A stretch of 41,091 bases of DNA from a virus, in IMG/VR virus record IMGVR_UViG_3300031718_000021, positions 1 to 41,091 of that record; one strand, written 5' to 3'. Of the stretch, positions 35,318 through 41,091 are shown in pieces. Below the pieces are notes generated by a model that did not search any database, was not told the origin of the DNA, and saw nothing but the letters and a program-made list of their open reading frames with translations. Positions within the stretch are counted from its first letter, which is position 1; the number at the start of each line of letters is the position of its first letter. The position numbers and the translations under genes were made by a program.

Positions 35318-35403
35318 GGGGAATCTGCGAGCAAACGGTGGAAAACTAGGCCGGAAGGAACCGATTTGGCCCAGCAACGGCGCGGGAGTGCGCCAGGGGT
35401 TAA

Positions 35404-35817
35404 CTAGAGAGTGACTTCGACGCAGTAGGAGTACGTGGTCGGGGTTTCGGCTGAGATCCGGGCCGCCGCGGTCTCGCCGAGTTCTTCGACGAACAGGTCA
35501 CGCCAGGAGGGATAGCGGCCCTGGCTGGTTTTCTTGAATAGAAATTCCGGGGCGCCGCGCTCGGTTTTCCACTCGCCCGACTCCCAGCGCTTGGTGAAGC
35601 GTTTCTGCAACTGCTCGGGAGAGAGTTGCTTCAGCTCGTCTTTCGATTTCACGCCCAGCACTTTTTCGGCGAGCTGGATCCGGCGGAACTCCAGCTCTTT
35701 TTCCGCGAAGGAAACTTTCTTCTTCGCCTCGGTGTGTTTGCGTTCCCAGTCGGCGAGCTCGAGGAGCTCGTCTTTGGTGACGAGAGCGGCTTCGAGTTTG
35801 GCGGCGGTCGCGGGCAT
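35404..35817 (-). CDS. Hypothetical coiled-coil protein
   Basis: This 137-residue protein begins MPATAAKLEAALVTKDELLE and is mostly charged helix (KKKVSFAEKELEFRRIQLAE; KDELKQLSPEQLQKRF). The C-terminal part (FVEELGETAAARISAETP) is less helical. It overlaps the previous stop. No family recognised. Early operon. Confidence 0.5.
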   Translation of the reverse strand: MPATAAKLEAALVTKDELLELADWERKHTEAKKKVSFAEKELEFRRIQLAEKVLGVKSKDELKQLSPEQLQKRFTKRWESGEWKTERGAPEFLFKKTSQGRYPSWRDLFVEELGETAAARISAETPTTYSYCVEVTL

Positions 35818-36188
35818 CAGAGCAGTGTGTAGCCTTCCTCGAACGCTTTCGCCGGCGAGAAGGATTGGTAGCCATCGTCGTAGACCACGAAGTAGCCGCC
35901 CGCTTCAGGCCTGTGTTTTAAGATGAAATCGGCGTCTATGGCAAAGGGCGCATAGAGCGAATCCGCGGGAGTGATCATTGCGCCCATCTTCGGCCCGTGG
36001 GATTGCTCCCATTTGCAACGCTCACAGTTCCCGCACGCAGTTCCGAACGCCTGCGAGCCCTTGCAAGTCGCGCGGGAAAAGTTCGGCAACAGCTCATACT
36101 CAATCGCCGCGATCTTCAGCGCCCAAACTTTCTTGTGGCACTGGTAGCGCGGCAACTGGCGCATTCCGAGTTGTGAAGCGGTGGTCAT
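35817..36188 (-). CDS. Phage protein with Cys cluster and GYFVVYDDGY-type C-terminus
   Basis: This 123-residue protein has ACGNCERCKWEQ near residue 50, a probable metal site, and ends with a domain seen in many phages: MITPADSLYAPFAIDADF, then GGYFVVYDDGYQSFSPAKAF. That C-terminal module is widespread in phages and its role is unknown. The start at 36188 lies 3 bp from the previous stop. A longer frame to 36425 is a shadow. Confidence 0.6.
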   Translation of the reverse strand: MTTASQLGMRQLPRYQCHKKVWALKIAAIEYELLPNFSRATCKGSQAFGTACGNCERCKWEQSHGPKMGAMITPADSLYAPFAIDADFILKHRPEAGGYFVVYDDGYQSFSPAKAFEEGYTLL

Positions 36189-36190
36189 GT

Positions 36191-36556
36191 TTAGAGCGAC
36201 AATCCATTCAGCGCGATCGCCGCGTTGGCGGTCATGCGTGCATCGCGGATCAGCCGGATCGCGGCGGACCGGTCCGCACCGTGCGGACAATTCGCCAGGA
36301 CAATCTCGGCGAAATTCTTTGCGGCCTGGTTGATGGCGGTAAACTTCGGCAGCGTCTCCGGAGTCGGCGAGTGGTACTTGAAAACCTCGGCGACGATCTC
36401 TTCGCTCGACATCGGGCGCGAGCACTCGTTTACAGCGGTTCTAATCTGGCCGCCGAAACGATCAGCGCGTTCGCGGTCCAGCCGCTGCTTCAATCGGTAG
36501 TCGTCTCGGTCTATCGGGGCCTGCGTCTTTTCGCAATCAGCGTTTTCGTACGGCAT
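36191..36556 (-). CDS. Acb2/Tad1-hairpin-like protein (candidate anti-defence)
   Basis: This 121-residue protein has a C-terminal part like the Acb2/Tad1 hairpin family: FKYHSPTPETLPKFTAINQA, then AEIVLANCPHGADRSAAIRL and ARMTANAAIALNG. Members of this superfamily bind cyclic nucleotides (Acb2, against CBASS) or cyclic-ADP-ribose signals (Tad1, against Thoeris). The N-terminal 45 residues are extra and charged. Which signal, if any, it binds is unknown. GAGG lies about 9 nt before the ATG at 36556. The family call is from motif resemblance only. Confidence 0.5.
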   Translation of the reverse strand: MPYENADCEKTQAPIDRDDYRLKQRLDRERADRFGGQIRTAVNECSRPMSSEEIVAEVFKYHSPTPETLPKFTAINQAAKNFAEIVLANCPHGADRSAAIRLIRDARMTANAAIALNGLSL

Positions 36557-36632
36557 AAACTTTTCCCTCGCGCCTTCCAGACTGAGCTTCGCCGCTATGT
36601 ACTAACAAGATTCCCGAAGTAACCATGGGTGA

Positions 36633-36662
36633 TAGAGTGGCGTTGTACAACCGTTGTACAAC
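36633..36662 (+). promoter_or_regulatory. Extended -10 promoter with tandem palindromes
   Basis: TGATAGAGT (36630-36638) is an extended -10. The predicted start lies near 36645, inside the first of two tandem palindromes GTTGTACAAC (36642-36651 and 36653-36662) spaced 11 bp. Their position over the start fits repressor operators for the gene at 36675. Confidence 0.5.
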
Positions 36663-36674
36663 CGGAGGAAATTC

Positions 36675-37085
36675 ATGCCCGCACGTCAAGCCGCCCCCTG
36701 CATCCTGTGCCGTGGAACCCTTGAAATTTCGGACGCTGGAGCCACCTTTACCCTGATGGGCCGACTGGTCGGAGTCCCCGATATGCCGCAGCTTTACGAG
36801 GCTTTCGGAATCCCCGACCCGCCGAAGTCGGAATCCGGCCAGGTCTATATGTGCGTCGAGTGCTGCGTTGATTTCGCGATGGGGAAAATTCCGCCGCCCA
36901 CGCAAGCGCTCTACGTCCTCGCCTACGAGATCATGTCGCGGATGGTTGGCAAAAATCCCGCGATCATCGTGAGCGCATGGCAGGAGTTGCGCGAGAGAGT
37001 GGAATTGCCGCCGGTGAATTTGCCCCGGATGCTCGAGCAGGGGCAGATTCTTCCTCCGCCGAGACGGCTGAGAGAAGCGGGCTAA
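36675..37085 (+). CDS. Zinc-ribbon protein on its own rightward unit
   Basis: This 136-residue protein starts MPARQAAPCILCRGTLEISD, with GGAGGAAA just upstream. A CILC pair and a later CVECCVDF give a ribbon; the C-terminus is Pro-rich. It is the only rightward gene in this part of the window, has its own promoter with operators, and ends in a 4-bp tail-to-tail overlap with the leftward gene at 37082. A role as a switch regulator is possible but unproved. Confidence 0.6.
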   Translation: MPARQAAPCILCRGTLEISDAGATFTLMGRLVGVPDMPQLYEAFGIPDPPKSESGQVYMCVECCVDFAMGKIPPPTQALYVLAYEIMSRMVGKNPAIIVSAWQELRERVELPPVNLPRMLEQGQILPPPRRLREAG

Positions 37086-37249
37086 AGCTTCGCCTTGATG
37101 GCCGCGGAAATGTCGTTGCGCAATTTGGTGATCTCGTCCGTCACGTGGGCCTTGATGCTCGAGGCCTCGCTGAGCAGAGCCTTTGCGAAAACGACTCCGC
37201 CGACGAAGCAGACGACGCCAACTGCGGGGATGATGTAAATGGGATTCAT
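37082..37249 (-). CDS. Small membrane protein of lysis region
   Basis: This 55-residue protein starts MNPIYIIPAVGVVCFVGGVV, one membrane segment, then a charged helix (SIKAHVTDEITKLRNDISAA). GGAG lies directly before the ATG. It is next to the holin and could be a second holin or a spanin/antiholin-like partner. No lipobox is seen. Confidence 0.55.
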   Translation of the reverse strand: MNPIYIIPAVGVVCFVGGVVFAKALLSEASSIKAHVTDEITKLRNDISAAIKAKL

Positions 37250-37281
37250 GGTTTTCTCCTGAAGAAATTTGCGAACGAATT

Positions 37282-37701
37282 CTAGTGCCCGCCGCCGACG
37301 CCGTTCGCCTTGTCGATGGTGCGCAAAGTTCCCAGTCCGAGCATCCCGCCGAGCACGGGCAACATACTCACAACATCGATCGCGGGCAGCTTTGCGACGT
37401 CAAAGTTTACTTTCAGTGCGACCAAAGCAAATTGCATGAACGGTTGCAGGATGTACACGTAGGCAAAAGCTACTCCGCAAGCCCAGCCCACAAAGGGCCT
37501 CCAGCCTGCGACGAACGTGGATTTCGAACTCGCTTCCGCCTGGTCGACGGTGAGCTGCCCGGTGATCTGATCGAGTTCGCCCTTGGTCTGCATCTCGACC
37601 AGAGTCGCTTTCGCAGCTGCTGCTTGCGTCTTGTCCGGGACGAGTCTGTCGATAAGAGTGCTGCCGAGCGAGAATGCGGCGGTGATGGGATCGAAGGGCA
37701 T
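37282..37701 (-). CDS. Holin of the three-helix (3TM) type
   Basis: This 139-residue protein has a coil-rich N-terminus (MPFDPITAAFSLGSTLIDRL, LDQITGQLTVDQAEASSKS). Then comes RPFVGWACGVAFAYVYILQP, the signature of the 3TM holin family, and further hydrophobic helices up to VSMLPVLGGMLGLGTL. It would make lesions in the inner membrane at lysis. AAGGAAAA lies before the ATG. It sits next to the lysin gene. Confidence 0.7.
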   Translation of the reverse strand: MPFDPITAAFSLGSTLIDRLVPDKTQAAAAKATLVEMQTKGELDQITGQLTVDQAEASSKSTFVAGWRPFVGWACGVAFAYVYILQPFMQFALVALKVNFDVAKLPAIDVVSMLPVLGGMLGLGTLRTIDKANGVGGGH

Positions 37702-37718
37702 GATTGAGTTTTCCTTTT

Positions 37719-38114
37719 TTAAACCGAGATTTCCGGATCCGCCACCACAACTCCTGAGACGACCTGCAGCTTGGTGTCGCCGGACTGATACACCCGTGTG
37801 CGCGTGATGCGGTCCATGATGATGCAGCCCTTCGAAGCCTCTCCAGGATGTTCGATCGAGTCGCCGTGCATCAGGAATCCAGTGCGGCCATACGTCGCTT
37901 TTGTCTCCGGCTCCAGGCGCAACACGTAAGGCCCATGCTCGGCGGTCGTGTACGGCGGTCCGCAGATCGCCCAAAGCCCGCAGGGGATCGGCCCCATGTC
38001 GTGAGTGGCTTCGAAGCGCGGATTATTTTTCCCGTCGCCGAAGCCGGAGTAGCCGGTCGCGATCTGGATGCCGTCTTTCGACAAACGTCCGCTGGCTTGT
38101 TCGTAGGTCCACAT
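37719..38114 (-). CDS. L,D-transpeptidase-like (Tlde1/DUF2778-type) cell-wall enzyme
   Basis: This 131-residue protein has FLMHGDS (His83, Asp85) and HPGEASKGCIIM (Cys97), the His-x-x-x...Ser/Lys-x-Gly-Cys pattern of L,D-transpeptidase/Tlde1 folds that cut or exchange peptidoglycan bonds. It lies between the holin and the NHL gene, so it is the probable endolysin. There is no signal peptide, so it depends on the holin. No SD is seen before the ATG at 38114. Use of this fold as a phage lysin is uncommon. Confidence 0.7.
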   Translation of the reverse strand: MWTYEQASGRLSKDGIQIATGYSGFGDGKNNPRFEATHDMGPIPCGLWAICGPPYTTAEHGPYVLRLEPETKATYGRTGFLMHGDSIEHPGEASKGCIIMDRITRTRVYQSGDTKLQVVSGVVVADPEISV

Positions 38115-38170
38115 GGGAAGGGGAGGGAATTAGTTGCTGAAACTTTCGAGGAATTCTCGCTGGGTGGAGT

Positions 38171-40117
38171 TCATCGAATCACTGGATCGCCCTTAAAATT
38201 CACGCCACCCGTGACGCAGGTTTCATAGCAACCGAAGGGAAGAATTTCCCGCACCCGATTGTTGTAAAACTCTCCCACATAGACCACGCCGGAAGCACTG
38301 ACGGAAACCCCGACCGGAATGGCAAGCGCGCCCATACTTGCCGGGCCGCCATCGCCTACGTAGCCAGCGCCGAAACCAGTGCCGATTCCAAAAATTGGCT
38401 CGTCGCCGGCGAGGGTGGTGATGGTGCCAGCGGAAACCACGCGAATCACGCTGTTTTGGCCATCCGCGATGTAGGCGTTGACGCTGCGACTGTCCCACTT
38501 CACATCGTAGGGGTGATTCAGTTGCGCGCTCGAGGCCGCGCCGCCGTCGCCTGAGTAGCCTTTCACTCCCGTCCCGGCGAAGGTCGATATGATGCCGGCA
38601 GAAGACACCCTGCGAATCGCGCTGTTGTTGTAGTCGGAAATGTAAAGGTTTCCGCTGCCATCGAAACCGGTGCCGCGGGGGTTGGCCATGCACGCCAGGA
38701 TGGCCGGGCCGCCATCTCCGGTGTAGTTGGCACACTGTCCGCCGGCTACGGTCTGAATATTCCCCGGGGCGATCCCGCTGACTCCGAGCAGCGTCTGGGG
38801 GGTGCCTTGCGTGTTGACCGCCCGGATGCGGTTGTTGCTGCTGTCGGACACGTACACATTTCCGGCAGCGTCGACCGCCACGCCTTGCGGGCAAAACAGA
38901 GTGGCGCTGGTGGCCGGACCGCCATCCCCGGTAAATGTGCCCGCGGTGAAACACCCTGAATTAAACGGGCCACTCCCGGCAAAGGTGCTCATGCCGCCAG
39001 CCGGAGTCACTTCCCGAATCCGTTGGCACTGCTGATCGGCAATGTACATGTTGCCCGATGCGTCGATGGCGAGACCTACCGGGTGCCCCATTTCCGCGCT
39101 GGTGGCCGCTCCCCCATCCCCGGTGCACCCCAAGGTGCCGTTGCCCGCCACGGTCTGAATGCAGCCCGCACAAACGCTCACGTTATAGATGGTCTGGGTG
39201 GTCGCTTGCGTGTTCACGCAGCGGATGACGTTGTTCTGAATGTCGGCAAAACACACGTCTCCCGCGGCGTCGAATGCGATTTCTCCGGGGTTTTGCAGTC
39301 CTGCCAGGGTGGCCGGGCCGCCATCCCCGCTGTAGGCTCCGGTCACCGGAACGGCTTTGCCGGCGAAAGTTTTGATCAGCGGACCGCTTAAGGGCGGAGC
39401 CGGCGAGGCGGAGGTTTTGAATACCGCGATCACCGCGGCCCAGTCTGTATTTGCACTCATCGTCCAGGTTGGATTGACCGCGCTCCCGCTCGGCGCCACC
39501 AAAAAGGCAGAGCCACTCTTGACGCAGCAGGCAGAATTGACCAGCAGCGGCGTCGAGAAACCGCTGTCGATCGTTGCCGTAAACGTGGGGCCACTCGACG
39601 AGCCCGCACCGGTCACGATCAGATCTCCGGCTTCGACCGGTAGAACACCTCCAACACCTCCTGGCTGAAAGGTGCTCGCTCCCGCATTGGCCACGCCAGT
39701 CTGCACGGCCAGGGGATAAATGATCGTCGTCCCCGAGCAGGCGAAAACTTCCATCGACGGAGCCAGTCCGGAGGCTTGGCGAATACTGAAGGTGTGGGAG
39801 CTGCTCGTGGTGGGATTATTCACCCAAGAAATCATGGCCTGCGTGTGCGGCCCGGGGACTCCGATCGAGCCCGTATTCTGCCAGAGGTTCGATTGGCTAT
39901 CCGCCACCAGGGCAGGCACGACAAAACCAAAACTTATGGCGATCAACGTGGATGCGCCTGTGGTGTTGATGGCGGCGGAGGATCCAACGTTCGCCCCGAA
40001 CCCCACGCTGGCAAAACAGCTGACGGTGGCATGCGCTGGGATCGCGCAGAGCATCGTGAAAAGAAAAAGAAGCGCGCCAAGCAGCGCCGAAAAAAGCAGA
40101 GAGCGAAGAAGTTTCAT
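38171..40117 (-). CDS. Exported NHL six-repeat protein in the fibre region
   Basis: This 648-residue protein has a strong Sec signal (MKLLRSLLFSALLGALLFLF) and a long hydrophobic-poor N-terminal domain, then six NHL repeats of the form GDGGPATSAxLxxPxGVAVDAAGNVY with xDxxNNxIRxV, between residues about 260 and 640. Six NHL repeats make a beta-propeller. It is coupled to the fibre gene before it by ATGA. It could be a receptor-binding or exported decoy protein. The start at 40117 rather than 40183 is chosen for the signal and ATGA. Confidence 0.7.
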   Translation of the reverse strand: MKLLRSLLFSALLGALLFLFTMLCAIPAHATVSCFASVGFGANVGSSAAINTTGASTLIAISFGFVVPALVADSQSNLWQNTGSIGVPGPHTQAMISWVNNPTTSSSHTFSIRQASGLAPSMEVFACSGTTIIYPLAVQTGVANAGASTFQPGGVGGVLPVEAGDLIVTGAGSSSGPTFTATIDSGFSTPLLVNSACCVKSGSAFLVAPSGSAVNPTWTMSANTDWAAVIAVFKTSASPAPPLSGPLIKTFAGKAVPVTGAYSGDGGPATLAGLQNPGEIAFDAAGDVCFADIQNNVIRCVNTQATTQTIYNVSVCAGCIQTVAGNGTLGCTGDGGAATSAEMGHPVGLAIDASGNMYIADQQCQRIREVTPAGGMSTFAGSGPFNSGCFTAGTFTGDGGPATSATLFCPQGVAVDAAGNVYVSDSSNNRIRAVNTQGTPQTLLGVSGIAPGNIQTVAGGQCANYTGDGGPAILACMANPRGTGFDGSGNLYISDYNNSAIRRVSSAGIISTFAGTGVKGYSGDGGAASSAQLNHPYDVKWDSRSVNAYIADGQNSVIRVVSAGTITTLAGDEPIFGIGTGFGAGYVGDGGPASMGALAIPVGVSVSASGVVYVGEFYNNRVREILPFGCYETCVTGGVNFKGDPVIR

Positions 40118-41091
40118 AGGATTTGCAGGGTTGCGTTCACGTTGAAGAGGAGGGCGGCGCAACTGCCGGTGCCCGTGGTGCAAAGAATTTGAACATCAAT
40201 CAAATCGCCTTGGGTCACTGTGGCCGTGTGAGTCGTATCGGTGCAGGTCTGACCGGCGCTCCACGTACAGGTCAGAGCCGTCCCTGCGGCAGCGTCGCGC
40301 AACGTAAAAACCACGCTCGTGCCTGCGGTGGGAGCCGTGCCCATGTGAACCATCAAGTGCTGCGCGGTGCCGGTAAACGGAGCGATCATCTGGACGATGG
40401 TTTCCGTGGCCTGCGGAGCGGTGCCGCTGGTGCAGAGTCCTACCCCAAAATAGAAATTCGTGCCGCTGGTGAAGGTCATGGCAGACGCGCCCGTGGTGCA
40501 GAACGAAAATTCCACCCAGCCATTTTTCGCCGCGCCGGCACTGGAATAGTTCAGACAAGGGTTCGGCGACAGGGCCGTGCTGTACTGCAGATTCTGTCCG
40601 TTGGTCGGCGTCACCCCCGTGCATACAGGAACACCCTTGAGCGACCCCACGGTGGTTACGACCGACCCGGGGGAGGTGGTCGCATCTCCAGTCAGTGCTG
40701 GCATCTGCGCCGCGACGACGGCATCCGCAGTGCTCATCAGCGTCACCGGGCCGGCGTTGTTGTTATTCATGCGCCAGCGGTGCGCCGTGCTGTCGGCCCA
40801 AAGGCAATCGCTGGCAGCGAGCCCGGTTCCGCCGCCCAAGCTGAAGCAATTCACTCCAGTGCCCTCAACTTGAGAAAAACCGCCATTCGACCCGGAGGTC
40901 GCAAACGAAGTCGCTGATACATCCCCAACCCCGTCTGTGATGGCGTCGGGGTCAACCGTCAAATCGCCTGAGCCGTTGCCGACCGCAATCTGGTGTGTGG
41001 TGAGCGGGCCGGCGGTGTGCGTAACGAAGCCGCTGGCTCCGCCGCCAATCAGCACCCACCCGCTTCCCCCCACCGGACAGGAGTAGAGGTA
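40114..41091 (-). CDS. Tail fibre protein, 5' part cut by window edge
   Basis: The frame is open at the right edge and reads on to the stop at 40114 (325 codons visible). It contains SGWVLIGGGASGFVTHTAG, LTTHQIAVGNGSGDLTVDPD and LTGDATTSPGSVVTTVGSLK, all typical phage fibre repeats, and a C-terminal LIDVQILCTTGTGSC domain. The true start lies outside the window. It may continue as the left-edge gene (1-475). It is coupled to the NHL gene by ATGA. Confidence 0.7.
   Translation of the reverse strand, partial: YLYSCPVGGSGWVLIGGGASGFVTHTAGPLTTHQIAVGNGSGDLTVDPDAITDGVGDVSATSFATSGSNGGFSQVEGTGVNCFSLGGGTGLAASDCLWADSTAHRWRMNNNNAGPVTLMSTADAVVAAQMPALTGDATTSPGSVVTTVGSLKGVPVCTGVTPTNGQNLQYSTALSPNPCLNYSSAGAAKNGWVEFSFCTTGASAMTFTSGTNFYFGVGLCTSGTAPQATETIVQMIAPFTGTAQHLMVHMGTAPTAGTSVVFTLRDAAAGTALTCTWSAGQTCTDTTHTATVTQGDLIDVQILCTTGTGSCAALLFNVNATLQIL

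Noticed and set aside
38130-38174. 14-residue frame coupled by ATGA after the NHL gene
   Set aside because: Too short to distinguish from chance; may only serve to space translation before the lysin gene.
1-41091. tRNA genes, rRNA, CRISPR arrays or insertion sequences
   Set aside because: No cloverleaf, repeat-spacer array or transposase pattern was found on either strand by eye.

Overview
The window is a compact, GC-rich genome, or most of one, of a tailed phage with a P22-like (podovirus-type) virion. The evidence is one long leftward block holding a large terminase subunit, a P22-family portal, a scaffold-like protein, a P22-type coat protein, gp4-like and gp10-like packaged-DNA stabilisation proteins, three DNA-ejection-type proteins and tail-fibre proteins. 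The lysis genes sit at the right end. Both window edges cut leftward fibre-like genes, so a circular or circularly permuted genome opened inside the fibre region is likely. The host is not stated. Signal-peptide fibre proteins, a six-repeat NHL propeller and a Rap1a-like protein recall soil Acidobacteriota, but that is inference.

Layout. (1) 1-22084 reads leftward: TerS, TerL, small head-region genes, portal, scaffold, coat, an exported decoration-like protein, gp4-like, gp10-like, ejection proteins and fibres. A small tyrosine recombinase lies just upstream of TerS. Six small rightward genes, most of them Cys-rich, are tucked between the leftward virion genes. (2) 22147-25509 holds leftward small early genes, including zinc ribbons, minute Lys-rich peptides and a Rap1a/Tai-like exported protein. 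(3) 25503-29447 is a rightward operon from a near-consensus sigma70 promoter: small genes, an ERF-family annealing protein, a YqaJ/lambda-exonuclease-like protein, zinc-binding proteins and an HNH nuclease. (4) 29001-36556 reads leftward: many ATGA-coupled small genes, an SSB-like protein, a Rep_1-type HUH rolling-circle initiator with a candidate origin upstream, and an Acb2/Tad1-like protein. (5) 36675-37085 is one rightward zinc-ribbon gene behind tandem palindromes. (6) 37082-41091 reads leftward: small membrane protein, holin, L,D-transpeptidase-like lysin, NHL protein and fibre.

The most striking signals are these. (a) The rightward microgenes inside the virion block nearly all start 5-6 nt after a TANNNT (-10-like) hexamer, without a Shine-Dalgarno (SD) sequence, as expected for leaderless mRNAs with private promoters. 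(b) A plasmid-type rolling-circle initiator sits in a tailed phage with an annealase/exonuclease pair, next to a roughly 450-bp non-coding region with a perfect hairpin, a 14-bp direct repeat and an opposing terminator. (c) At least five proteins in or next to the virion block carry Sec or Tat signals. One is a Tat-type peptide fused to a segment resembling the coat protein N-terminal region. (d) Key residues are substituted in the exonuclease (Glu to Gln) and in the recombinase (Arg to Lys).
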